From the NCBI GenBank assembly GCA_917880885.1, contig OU862909.1:28652351-28716350 (forward strand): 64,000 bases of DNA, in the 5' to 3' direction. Source of the stretch: Limnephilus marmoratus (lineage: Eukaryota > Arthropoda > Insecta > Trichoptera > Limnephilidae). The notes below the pieces were generated by a model. The model had not been told where the DNA came from. It did not search any database and was given only the letters and a program-made list of their open reading frames with translations. A program made the translations under genes and the position numbers. Positions 39,774 through 49,723 of this stretch are shown piece after piece (within the stretch, counting starts at the first letter, position 1; each line of letters begins with the position of its first letter).

Positions 39774-42091
39774 CTAGCGGGGCCCGTTGCAAAAATGCAA
39801 CTAACGGGTTAAAAAATTATGCGATTTGCGTGTGAACGTGGATGAAGCGAGGAGGAGTGTGTGTTAAATTAAATATATAAAGAAACCTGAGGTTACAGTG
39901 ACCTTGCAACGCATGCCGGTTACCCGTTGTATATAATGTTATGTAGTGCAGCGCTTGCATTAAAATTTAATTTGCCAGGAATTGGAATGGAAACATTACA
40001 GTTAAGTTGACCCCGAGGTTACAGTGACCTTGCAACGCATGCCGAGTAACCGTTGTATATTATGCTATAAATTGCAGGCGCTTGCATTAAAATTTTATTT
40101 CCCGGGAATCGGGATGAAACCATTACAGTAAAGTTGACCCCTAGGTTACAGTGACCTTGCAACGCATACCGGGTACCCGTTGTATATAATGTTATATAGT
40201 GAAGGCGCTTGCTTTAAAATGTTATTTCCCGGGAATTGGGATGGAACCATTACAGTTAAGTTGACCCCGAGGTTACAGTGACCTTGCAACGCATGCCGTG
40301 TACCCGTTGTATATTATGTTATAAATTGCAGGCGCTTGCATTAAAATTTTATTTCCCGGGAATTGGGATGAAACCATTACAGTAAAGTTGACCCCTAGGT
40401 TACAGTGACCTTGCAACGCATGCCGGGTACCCGTTGTATATAATGTTATATAGTGCAGGCGCTTGCATTATAATGTAGTTTCCGGGGACTTGGGATGGAA
40501 CCATTAGAGTTTAGTTGACCCTGAGGTTAAAGTGGCCTTGCAACGCATGCCGGGTACCCGTAGTATATAATGTTACATAGTGCAGGCGCTTACATTATAA
40601 TGTAGTTTCCCAGGACTTCGGATGGAAACATTACAGTTTTATTGACCCCGAGGTTAAAGCGGCCTTGCAACGCATGCCGGGTACCCGTTGTATATAATTT
40701 TATAAAGTGCATAATTTTATAATGTTGTTTCCCGGGACTTGGTAGGGAACCATTACGGTTTAGTTGACCCCGAAGTTAAAGTGGCCTCGCAACGCATGCC
40801 GGGTACCGCAGTTTAGCAGTGCAAAATTTCATTATGCCGGAGCTCACTATTGTAGTTGTATTGTATTTCATTTTGCAAGTGTAAGTACTAAGTAGGTACT
40901 TTGTTGTAATATTTCACCAAAACGACGCCATTATGCTGTTGAGCATAAAATAATTTTCACTACAAATAAATTCATTCAATATCATGTTTTGATTTTTAAA
41001 TGAAAAAAGTCCCCGCAAGTAAGTACCTACCTAGAACACGCGTAATGTATATATATATACAATGTTCAAATAGAACACACTTAAAAATAAAAAAAATAAT
41101 TAATAAAAAAAATTGACAATTCTTTAAATTTTTCTAGTAAATTTTCAGTTCTATAAAGTTCCGTTCGAGTTCTGTAATTATTTCAGTTTTGTGATGTAAC
41201 TGCTCTGTAATGATAAAACAATAGAATTTGAGTAGAACCATCACAGAACGTGAAAATTAACTTAAAAAAAGTTCAATTATTCTGTATCATCGAAACAACC
41301 TTACCTTAGTATTTATTGCATTAAAACCTAATTCGTTGTGTAGGTACCCATTCAGGTAGGTACCTGCGCATTTCCTTAGATTCCGGCAATCTTAGCTTTT
41401 TTCATCATATTTGCAATACTACCGAAATAAGTAGGTACCTACCCCGAATGAAAAACGTGTTAATTTGAACTGGCCAGCAAATATTTAAACTTCCGATGGA
41501 ATCTGTGAGCGCGTATTTTGATGATTTTTTTTCGGAAAATTTCGAGTTTTGTCAGCATCTCCTGACGTATTTTATATGAGAATCATATGTTTTATTGGTG
41601 TTAAGAGTTGCGGAATCTATCCGGCTATCGTATTTTCAAAAAACATCTAGCCCGGAATCGGTTTTTCGGCGGTAATGTCGTTTTCCGAAAAACAACGACC
41701 GAAACCGCCGAGAGTTCCGTTTTGTTAGGCTAAAAATTTGACATCTGAGATCCTGACCTATGTCAATAGTCCTATATAGCATTTTCCTTTGTGAAATTAG
41801 CGGGTTTTTTCCTAAATTTTTTTTTTCAAACGCCGTCTGTCGGCGGGAAATATAATCGAGTGATTCGAGTAGAGCTTCTAGTTTTCGCCGCCGATTCGTA
41901 TCGGAGAATAAATCCCTGTATATATTTCATTTTGTCGGAAAAAAATTACCCCCAGTTTCCATTCGGAATTTGCTTCAACCGAAAGTGAACCTTGAGGTGG
42001 GTGAAACGCAAAGGGCGTACTGGTCGTTTTTGCGTCGACGAAAAAGTGAGCTTTTCCCGACCTACCCCAAAACCAAACAATACTATATATA
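39774..42091 (-). mobile_element. Array unit 13 (type B, 2318 bp)
   Basis: The 3' terminus is of the CTAGCGGGGCCC/TGCAAC kind. The spacer after the minisatellite is shortened (monomer block joins CGCAGTTTAGCAGTGC at about 40806). The type-B end carries a CGGAAAAAAATTACCCCC variant shared only with unit 14. Confidence 0.8.
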
Positions 42092-44607
42092 CTAGGTTTT
42101 GCCCGTTGCAGAAGCAACTGACGGGTTTAAACACTATGCGATTTGACGTGTGAACGTGGATGAAGCGAGGAAGAGTGTGTGTTAAATTAAATATATGAAG
42201 AAACCTGAGGTTACAGTGACATTGCAACGCATGCCGGGTACCCGTTGTATATAATGTTATGTAGTGCAGCGCTTGCATTAAAATGTAATTTCCCAGGAAT
42301 TGGAATGGAACCATTACAGTTAAGTTGACCCCGAGGTTACAGTGACCTTGCAACGCATGCCGAGTAACCGTTGTATATTATGTTATAAATTGCAGGCGCT
42401 TGCATTAAAATTTTATTTCCCGGGAATCGGGATGAAACCATTACAGTAAAGTTGACCCCTAGGTTACAGTGACCTTGCAACGCATACCGGGTACCCGTTG
42501 TATATAATGTATATAGTGCAGGCGCTTGTTTAAAATGTTATTTCCCGGGAATTGGGATGGAACCATTACAGTTAAGTTGACCCCGAGGTTACAGTGACCT
42601 TGCAACGCATGCCGTGTACCCGTTGTATATTATGTTATAAATTGCAGGCGCTTGCATTAAAATTTTATTTCCCGGGAATTGGGGTGAAACCATTACAGTA
42701 AAGTTGACCCCTAGGTTACAGTGACCTTGCAACGCATACCGGGTACCTGTTGTATATAATGTTATATAGTGCAGGCGCTTGCTTTAAAATGTTATTTCCC
42801 GGGAATTGGGATGGAACCATTACAGTTAAGTTGACCCCAAGGTTACAGTGACCTTGCAACGCATGCCGTGTACCCGTTGTATATTATGTTATAAATTGCA
42901 GGCGCTTGCATTAAAATTTTATTTCCCGGGAATCGGGATGAAACCATTACAGTAAAGTTGACCCCTAGGTTACAGTGACCTTGCAACGCATGCCGGGTAC
43001 CCGTTGTATATAATGTTATATAGTGCAGGCGCTTGCATTATAATGTAGTTTCCGGGGACTTGGGATGGAACCATTAGAGTTTAGTTGACCCTGAGGTTAA
43101 AGTGGCCTTGCAACGCATTCCGGGTACCCGTAGTATATAATGTTACATAGTGCAGGCGCTTGCATCATAATGTAGTTTCCCAGGACTTCGGATGGAAACA
43201 TTACAGTTTTATTGACCCCGAGGTTAAAGCGGCCTTGCAACGCATGCCGGGTACCCGTTGTATATAATTAATTTATTTACGCACAAATAGTCCATTAACA
43301 ATAACAATCGGTTGCACGGTTTAGCAGTGCAAAATTTCATTATGCCGGAGCTCACTATTGTAGTTGTATTGTATTTCATTTTGCAAGTTTAAGTACTAAG
43401 TAGGTACTTTGTTGTAATATTTCACCAAAACGACGCCATTATGCTGTTGAGCATAAAATAATTTTCACTACAAATAAATTCATTCAATATCATGTTTTGA
43501 TTTTTAAATAAAAAAAGTCCCCGCAGGTAAGTACCTACCTAGAACACGCGTAATGTATATATATATATATACAATGTTCAAATAGAACACACTTAAAAAT
43601 AAAAAAAATAATTAATAAAAAAAATTGACAATTCTTTAAATTTTTCTAGTAAATTTTCAGTTCTATAAAGTTCCGTTCGAGTTCTGTAATTATTTCAGTT
43701 TTGTGATGTAACTGGTCTGTAATGATAAAACAATAGAATTTGAGTAGAACCACCACAGAACGTGAAAATTAACTAAAAAAAAGTTCAATTATTCTGAATC
43801 ATCGAAACAACCTTACCTTAGTATTTATTGCATTAAAACCTAATTCGTTATGTAGGTACCCATTCAGGTAGGTACCTGCGCATTTCCTTAGATTCCGGCA
43901 ATCTTAGCTTTTTTCATCATATTTGCAATACTACCGAAATAAGTAGGTACCTACCCCGAATGAAAAAGTGTTAATTTGAACTGGCCAGCAAATATTTAAA
44001 CTTCCGATGGAATCTGTGAGCGCGTATTTTGATGATTTTTTTTCGGAAAATTTCGAGTTTTGTCAGCATCTCCTGACGTATTTTATATGAGAATCATATG
44101 TTTTATTGGTGTTAAAAGTTGCGGAATCTATCCGGCTATCGTATTTTTAAAAAACATCTAGCCCGGAATCGGTTTTTCGGCGGTAATGTCGTTTTCCGAA
44201 AAACAACGACCGAAACCGCCGAGAGTTCCGTTTTGTTAGGCTAAAAATTTGACATCTGAGATCCTGACCTATGTCAATAGTCCTATATAGCATTTTCCTT
44301 TGTGAAATTAGCGGGTTTTTTCCTAAATTTTTTTTTTCAAACGCCGTCTGTCGGCGGGAAATATAATCGAGTGATTCGAGTAGAGCTTCTAGTTTTCGCC
44401 GCCGATTCGTATCGGAGAATAAATCCCTGTATATATTTCATTTTGTCGGAAAAAAATTACCCCCAGTTTCCATTCGGAATTTGCTTCAACCGAAAGTGAA
44501 CCTTGAGGTGGGTGAAACGCAAAGGGCGTACTGGTCGTTTTTGCGTCGACGAAAAAGTGAGCTTTTCCCGACCTACCCCAAAACCAAGCATTAATATATA
44601 TATATAT
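42092..44607 (-). mobile_element. Array unit 14 (type B, 2516 bp), outermost 5' unit
   Basis: Body nearly identical to unit 13, with extra minisatellite monomers. Its 5' end (minus) is a TA run at about 44594-44607 that meets the LINE sequence at T 44608. This is the only unit 5' end joined to non-Helitron DNA, and so the best guide to where the element begins. Confidence 0.8.
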
Positions 44608-44983
44608 TTTCAAAATGTAGAGATTGGAACGATTTTGGCCTAAATTCAAATTTATTTCTTATAAACAATATAATCCCTCCTCCTGACTTATCAGTCCTAC
44701 AGTAGTTATATGCATTATATCCGGGAATATTGTACAAACACGTACTTTCAATTTCAATAGATGTTTCACATAGCATTATAATATCAATATGCTTCAAACA
44801 ATTAAGTAGATATATATGCAGTATATTCCAATATTTTTGTATAGATCTTATATTTAATTGAATACAAACAAGATTATCAGACGCATTTGGGTTTTCTTTT
44901 TTTATCCAATCTTCTAAATTATTTACTGAACTACATTCTATTTCGTTATCATTATCTATATACGAGAAATTATTCTGAGCCAT
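44608..44983 (-). pseudogene. LINE ORF2, 5' part: start of endonuclease domain
   Basis: ATG at 44983 opens a frame of about 125 codons with APE endonuclease motifs: LVCIQLNIRSI (the N of the active site), DIIMLCETSIE (catalytic E), YRTDKSGGGI-type GGG block and FIRNKFEF. After HFEN the frame enters the array's TA repeat and stops within a few codons. Its continuation is at 6976 (ITGKLILQDKTKVN). The start overlaps the end of the preceding open frame by 14 nt. Confidence 0.88.
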
Positions 44984-45908
44984 TGAATTCGTAGTTAAAT
45001 TTTATGCAATACAATAAGATTGTGATACGAAGTTTTGTTGATTTTACATATTGAAATATTTCTATAAGAAATAACTCTATATTATAATGCAGTATAAGCT
45101 TCAATTTAATACTTGATATAATTACATACATTTTTTTTGTAATACCCGTATTTATACTTAGCGTAATACGGCAATAAATAGTTATTATACAAGTTAATAT
45201 TATGATAAAGCATTTGTTTTTATCAAAGACATCACAATTCTTTTTCTTAAAGTAAAAGCCCTTAGTATAATATAATGATACAAAATAGTTTTCCATGCTT
45301 TTAACATGAAATAATATTACAAATATTTGATTTTTAGATAAAACAATAAAATTTAATATTTTTGTTAGGTTGATTTTATCCCATACATAAAAAATATATT
45401 TAACACATATTTTTATTATCTGTCCAGTAAACATGAAAAGAGAGCAATATAAAATAACTCCATTTATGAAACCTAAACTATAATTAATATCTTTTGTAGG
45501 TTTCAGCCCGTAAAAATAAATTATTTTCTTGTTTTGTTTAAAAAGAGAAGTATTTTGAGTAAAGATTAAAGAATTTAATGTTAAATATTTAACAATATAA
45601 AAGTGATTGTTTCTAGAGCTAATTGGTACAAGTACTTTTTGATAAAGACTTAATAAATATAAAATAAACTGTATGTTCACATCTAGTGTTATTTCAGAAT
45701 GTTTATAATATTTAAAAAAAAATTTAAAAGCTGTTGTTATATTTATGAATGTGAAATATAGTACATAATGAATATATGCATGTTTAAGTAAACAATAAAA
45801 TGTTTTTGAAAGTGTCGTTATGATCTTACTGTTCAAAAAATAATGTAATATAATAATTTTATTTTTTTTAGAATTTTTATAACAATATTTATGTAATAAA
45901 GTGAATTT
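44970..45908 (-). CDS. Long open frame without an early ATG in the LINE inter-ORF spacer
   Basis: About 313 codons are open from just after a stop at 45909-45911 to a TAA inside the ORF2 start region. The codon at 45836 is TTG, and there is no ATG in the first part, so initiation is unclear. The product would be very rich in I, F, L, Y, N and K, with several hydrophobic stretches; I recognise no family. A frame this long is unexpected in DNA this A+T-rich, but Jockey/CR1 elements normally have little between ORF1 and ORF2. It could be a real accessory frame, a remnant of another insertion, or chance. Confidence 0.25.
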   Translation of the reverse strand, partial: KFTLLHKYCYKNSKKNKIIILHYFLNSKIITTLSKTFYCLLKHAYIHYVLYFTFINITTAFKFFFKYYKHSEITLDVNIQFILYLLSLYQKVLVPISSRNNHFYIVKYLTLNSLIFTQNTSLFKQNKKIIYFYGLKPTKDINYSLGFINGVILYCSLFMFTGQIIKICVKYIFYVWDKINLTKILNFIVLSKNQIFVILFHVKSMENYFVSLYYTKGFYFKKKNCDVFDKNKCFIIILTCIITIYCRITLSINTGITKKMYVIISSIKLKLILHYNIELFLIEIFQYVKSTKLRITILLYCIKFNYEFNGSE

Positions 45909-46066
45909 TTAATAACAGAATATGACGACGTTTGGAAATCTAATGTCTTTATACAATGATTATTTTCTGTAAAATAGTATAAAAATAGAAATGTGTAATG
46001 TTTAGTAATAATAACGTAAATAATTGTATTTATTGAAATGTAGCAAATTCTACGAGAAAACTTCAT
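45833..46066 (-). CDS. Small ATG-initiated frame in the LINE spacer, unrecognised
   Basis: Seventy-seven codons starting ATG (46064-46066), rich in I, Y and K, with no recognised motif. It ends where the TTG codon of the next frame lies. It may simply be spacer sequence. It sits 54 nt downstream of the ORF1 stop. Confidence 0.2.
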   Translation of the reverse strand: MKFSRRICYISINTIIYVIITKHYTFLFLYYFTENNHCIKTLDFQTSSYSVIKNSLYYINIVIKILKKIKLLYYIIF

Positions 46067-46120
46067 ATGTATTATAATAGCACTGTATCTACTTTGAGGC
46101 AGGTTTAATGTTATTTCTAG

Positions 46121-47137
46121 TCAATATTCTATTTTTTCTTTTGCTAAAATGCTCATTTTTTTATACACATTGCATTTCGTATTGTCGTTTGCAGAATGCC
46201 TGATGTCAATATTCCAGTTCATTTTTTTATTTTTGCTATCACACTTTTTACATTTAGGTTCTTTGTCTTTGTTAACACAATCTTTGTAGGAATGATCACC
46301 AGCGCAGTGTGTACACGACGGTTTGTCCTTTTCTTTATGAAGACACCTGACAGAAGTATGTCCAAAGCCCAAGCAGTGAAAGCACTGAACCACAGCGCGG
46401 GCATCCTCTACTTGTATTCTCTGGTACCCCAAATAGATTTTACCGGTAGAAACTAACCATCTTCTTATTTTAGTACTAACTTCTATTATGTAGTTAGATG
46501 TGTTGTTATATTTATTTTTCAAGATCTTTTTTAACGTCATCTCAATTTCTGGTTTATCTATCATTACAGCCTTGATATCTTCATTCTGTTCGATAATATC
46601 TTGTAAAATATCATCCTTATTATAGTCATTAGTAATGCCCTTAAGGATTACAGTTGGTCTTTTCTTTTTAATTTCTGTAGCACTAGTGTCTTTGTACTAT
46701 TCCCCAATAGCTTTCCTCATTTTTTCCGCATCATACTTTGTTGGACATTTTATGAGTATTCTATTGTTAGAAATCGTATTAACTCCAATCACTTTTGCAC
46801 CAATCTTACTTAAACTAATTTTCTTCGTGATTTTATTTTGAATCTTTTCTGAAGATTCTTCAGCATTGTTGGACGAAACTATTAATTTGTAATCACTTTT
46901 CAATATTTTATTTTGATTTTCAGCTACTTTCCCGTATCCAAATGTTGGTTCAATTATTTTTTCTTTTGCTTCAGACAATTGAATAGTTAAATGTCCCATC
47001 CAGTTTAATATAGCACTTGTTTTCGTTGTAATTAGGTGAATTTGTTCCTTGTTAAATTTATAAACTTTATCTTGAACACAATTGAGCAAATCATCAATTG
47101 CCTCCTTCGCAGAATCCATAAATTGATGTGGGTTCAT
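46121..47137 (-). pseudogene. LINE ORF1 (gag-like) with three zinc knuckles, one in-frame amber
   Basis: Nucleic-acid-binding ORF1 protein of the host LINE, 338 codons if the stop is ignored. ATG at 47137. An N-terminal region with coiled-coil-like charge pattern is followed by an RRM/PRE_C2HC-like segment (NNRILIKCPTKYDAEKMRKAI, then RPTVILKGITNDY), and then zinc knuckles CFHCLGFGHTSVRC, CTHCAGDHSYKDC and a longer CKKC...H...C. This layout is typical of Jockey/CR1-group ORF1. The only lesion is TAG at 46697-46699 between the two halves of the central domain. The 132 nt after it stay in the same frame to the downstream half, so a single base change accounts for it. Confidence 0.82.
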
Positions 47138-47594
47138 TTTTTTATAAGTTATCGCCTTCTCTGTATTAATTAAAATTACATGTAATAAAATTATATGTAA
47201 TTATGTAATTCCACTTTAATCAAGAATCAAGAATTTTAATCGAAGAATTCAAAAGAAAATTATATTTTATTGCATTGTAATGAAGTCTGCGGAAGCTATA
47301 ATTAAAGGCTATCATATTATTTTAATAAGTTATTAAAAATACGTTGCTGGGAATCGTCTCAAAGTACTAGTGAAAAATGTTCGCTAGGTATGTACTTGAA
47401 TTTCTGGAAAGCAATTATTTGTAAAAATGCTCGTTTAAATAATGTATCATCGTATCTCGGCATCTTAAAAGCTTACATAAAATTTTATTTGTCAAGATGA
47501 TCTTTGAGAAGTGGCGTGACTTGATTACATATAATTTTTTAATTAATAGTTCTTTTTATTTCATAAACCATTATTGAAATGCTTGGAGTAAGTA
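47138..47594. other. AT-rich interval upstream of LINE ORF1
   Basis: Probably contains the LINE 5' UTR and its insertion boundary, which I could not locate. ATGTAATTATGTAATT-like short repeats occur around 47170-47210. No gene seen. Confidence 0.4.
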
Positions 47595-47990
47595 TATCAG
47601 ACCGGCGCTCCATACAAGCACAAGTAAGTAAATCTGGCTTCTAAGAAACTGGGTGCCTTGTATAGGCTTAGCAAAATCTTCAATAGTGACCAACTGCCAA
47701 CCCTGTACATCTCTGAGCTGGAGCCCCAAAATACTTCATAAACGTACTTGATTCTGTGCAAAGAAGGTCGGTCCGTCTGTTCGACAATGACGACAATCCC
47801 TTATTAACAGACCTATTGCCATCTCTAACGCAATGTGGGCATGGTGAGTCTGTTCTACAAGTATTTTAATGGAGCCTTGCAGCATTGATTCCCAGTGCAC
47901 CTGTACACGTGCGTGCAACTCGACGGACACGATACGGAACGACACGGAACACCCGTTCACAGTTGATATTGGCTTCACGAGAACGGGTCG
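47595..47990 (+). pseudogene. Degenerate LINE ORF2 C-terminal relic
   Basis: Fragments of a LINE RT C-terminus appear over shifting frames: LGALYRLSKIFNSDQLPTLYISEL (thumb block), then NVGMVSLFYKYFNGA, then HPFTVDI.FTRTGR near the end. Several stops and frameshifts. Family level is limited to the Jockey/R1/CR1 group. Confidence 0.5.
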
Positions 47991-48370
47991 TCTTTGTTTT
48001 TTAAACGACTTCAAAAAGGAGGAGGTTCTCAATTCGACTGTATTTTTTTTTATGTTTGTTTCCTCAGAACTTTCGACTGGGTGAACCGATATTGATGATT
48101 CTTTCTTTATTTATTTGAAAGCTGGTGCTTCACGTGTGGTCCTATTTCAATTTGGTCTAGTTCTGACGATGGCATCCATGAGAAAACCATATAAATCTTA
48201 AATTTGCATTAAGTATGTGCACTACAAATGGACGAATAACTCCATATCACGGCAACCGATTTCGATGATTCTTTTTTATTGGAAAGGATGTACTTCAAGG
48301 GTAGTTTGATCAGAGTTTGTTTGTGTTCTGATTATGGGATCCATGACAAAGTAACGGAACTCTTCAATTC
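47991..48370 (+). repeat. Dispersed repeat following the LINE relic
   Basis: Begins AAACGACTTCAAAAAGGAGG. A motif with GGTGAACCGAT and TTGATGATTC recurs within the element (48079-48100 and about 48258-48272), so it holds an internal diverged duplication of about 180 bp. I recall this phrase as common in insect, especially lepidopteran, repeats; no open frame. Confidence 0.5.
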
Positions 48371-48702
48371 TTAGGAGCAAATTAACGATACTCGGCCGAA
48401 TCTTTTATAGGCTATCCGGATCTTTGAATCACCTACCGTAACGTCGCTATGGTCAAGTAATGTCTGTCTCATATGAGCAGCACGTTTAGTAGGTCTACCC
48501 ATATTCAGACAAATTAGTTAGTGTATTTCAGATTCAATACAAATTTTAAAAAATAAACAAAAATTTTATCAAAACAAAAAAATGAATTGAAAAAATGCAC
48601 TAAAAAGTAAAAAAATAATTTCGTATTCTTCTACAACTTAATCATCAACTTACTTTTCTACTCATCAATATGTAGGTACGATTGTTATTTGTGGAGTCGG
48701 TG
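48371..48702. other. Interval with one short minus-strand frame
   Basis: On minus, ATG at about 48502 opens MGRPTKRAAHMRQTLLDHSD and stops after about 40-45 codons. It has a basic start, but no family that I recognise. The remainder is AT-rich. Confidence 0.3.
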
Positions 48703-48823
48703 TCAGCCAAGGTACCCGGCTCGGCGTGTTCACTTGACAGCTCCCCTCCCGCCGCGGCCCGCTCTTGCATCTCGCCTCTCGCCTCGTCACTCACCTATGT
48801 AGTTACAAACCTACCTTGGCTGA
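48703..48823. repeat. GC-rich island bounded by a perfect 12-bp inverted repeat
   Basis: TCAGCCAAGGTA at 48703-48714 and its exact complement at 48812-48823 enclose about 97 bp that is far richer in C+G, with several CpGs, than any neighbouring DNA. It could be a tiny transposon or an element-derived promoter piece. No coding capacity. Confidence 0.5.
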
Positions 48824-49369
48824 TTGTGAGGTGTTGCGTAAACAAATAAAATATCTAAATTTTCTCAATTTCATTTGTCATCTCAGTCAATTCAGCATGC
48901 TTAATTTATGTATATTATAATTATCATAATTATTAAAGGACCCAATCACTAAGTAGCCAATCCCATTACACCACTTAGATTGGAAGATATCGTAACAATA
49001 GAGAAAGTGATCATAATTATCGAAGATTAATTTATTAATCGGCGCTGTTCAATAACTTCATTGTCTTGTCTGGTAAGCTGCAATTTATCTAGCACTCAAT
49101 AAGGTAATTAGCTGGTGGCATTAATATTAACGCGCATATAATCGGAGAGATAAAATGGTCTATTAATAGGGCCACAATTAAATTGCGTAAACTTTCTTCA
49201 ATTTATGTAAAGTAAATATGTATAATATTTATGTAAATTAATTTGCTTATAATTATTTCTATTATTGTATTAGAAAAGAAAGAAGGGTCCCGACGAAGGG
49301 AGAAGAATGACAATCAAAAAATCTTCCAAGCCACGTTATTTAATGAAAACAATAGAATGTTCAAATTAA
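48824..49369. other. AT-rich interval, nothing recognised
   Basis: Low-complexity ATAATTAT stretches. No credible gene or RNA. Confidence 0.5.
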
Positions 49370-49545
49370 GTTTTTTCTTTGAAGAAGATAACAATAATAA
49401 TCTAAACGAAAATATGAAAGAGAACACGACACAGAAAAACAGGAAAAAGACAATGGTCGCAACAGGGACTCGAACCCAGACCTTTCGTCTAACCGGGACG
49501 TGCGCGTTAACCAATTTCGCTATTACCACCTTCTGTCAAACCGTC
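49370..49545 (-). mobile_element. tRNA-derived SINE, family SINE-B (copy 1)
   Basis: On minus the head folds like a tRNA: the acceptor strands GGTGGTA and TGCGACC pair at six of seven positions, a D-arm holds AATTGGTTAACGC, and the B box is GGTTCGAGTCC. The anticodon-like loop reads CCGGTTA. A body (ATTGTCTTTTTCC, GTTTAGATTATTATTG) follows and recurs at 49724-49830 in the opposite orientation. The duplicated body is the reason for calling a SINE rather than a tRNA gene. Confidence 0.6.
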
Positions 49546-49723
49546 ATAATTTTCAATCTCATATTTAACAATATTATCTTCAAAATTATTTTTCAATATT
49601 ATGGGCAACTACCCTTTTTATTGGAAACGATCATTCTAAGAATTGGTTTGTATCCTGGATAGCGTCTCGGATAATTGTATCCGAATTTATTCACATGGAA
49701 CTATTTACTTTTTATAAAACTTT

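Larger units (their letters stand above)
6977..44607 (-). mobile_element. Tandem array of 14 Helitron-like (non-autonomous) elements
   Basis: Fourteen units follow head to tail in one orientation, starting (plus) at CTAG at 6977, 9253, 11732, 14696, 17614, 19858, 23053, 26999, 29282, 31563, 34148, 36576, 39774 and 42092. Read on minus, each unit ends with a hairpin (GTTGC-TTCT-GCAAC or GTTGCA-TTTT-TGCAAC, with CCC/GGG beyond a bulge), then about 10 nt, then CTAG followed by T. That is the canonical Helitron 3' end. The outer boundary falls between A (6976) and T (44608) with no duplication, as expected of Helitron AT insertion. No Rep/helicase frame exists, so all units are non-autonomous. 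The usual 5' TC is not evident; units begin in a short TA run before TTAATG or AGTATTG, so a Helentron/HINE-like relative is possible. Minus-strand frames of 60-176 codons here are translations of the repeat. Confidence 0.82.
4186..47137 (-). mobile_element. CR1/Jockey-group LINE split by a 37.6-kb Helitron array
   Basis: On the minus strand the order is ORF1 (47137-46121), a spacer, ORF2 (44983-44608 then 6976-4386), a short 3' UTR and a poly(A) tail (T-rich on plus, 4186-4215). The two ORF2 parts meet in frame if 6977-44607 is removed (codons GAA AAT ATA ACA GGA). Net length without the array is about 5.3 kb, normal for a full-length two-ORF LINE. Damage otherwise amounts to one amber codon in ORF1 and one extra A in ORF2, so the element was young when the array arrived. 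I could not define the 5' end beyond ORF1 or a target-site duplication. Confidence 0.85.

Noticed and set aside
7011..43300. Minus-strand frames of 60-176 codons beginning MQGHCNLG..., MHFIKLYTTG... and MQAPCK...
   Set aside because: They are translations of the 127/140-bp minisatellite and unit body, vary with monomer number and end at unit junctions. No protein family and no codon-level conservation.
6977..44607. CRISPR-like array
   Set aside because: Regular repeats are present, but monomers are 127-140 bp without unique spacers, lie in eukaryotic transposons and have no cas genes.
47736..48032. 98-codon minus-strand frame
   Set aside because: It lies antisense to LINE RT C-terminal remnants on the plus strand and has no recognisable motif of its own.
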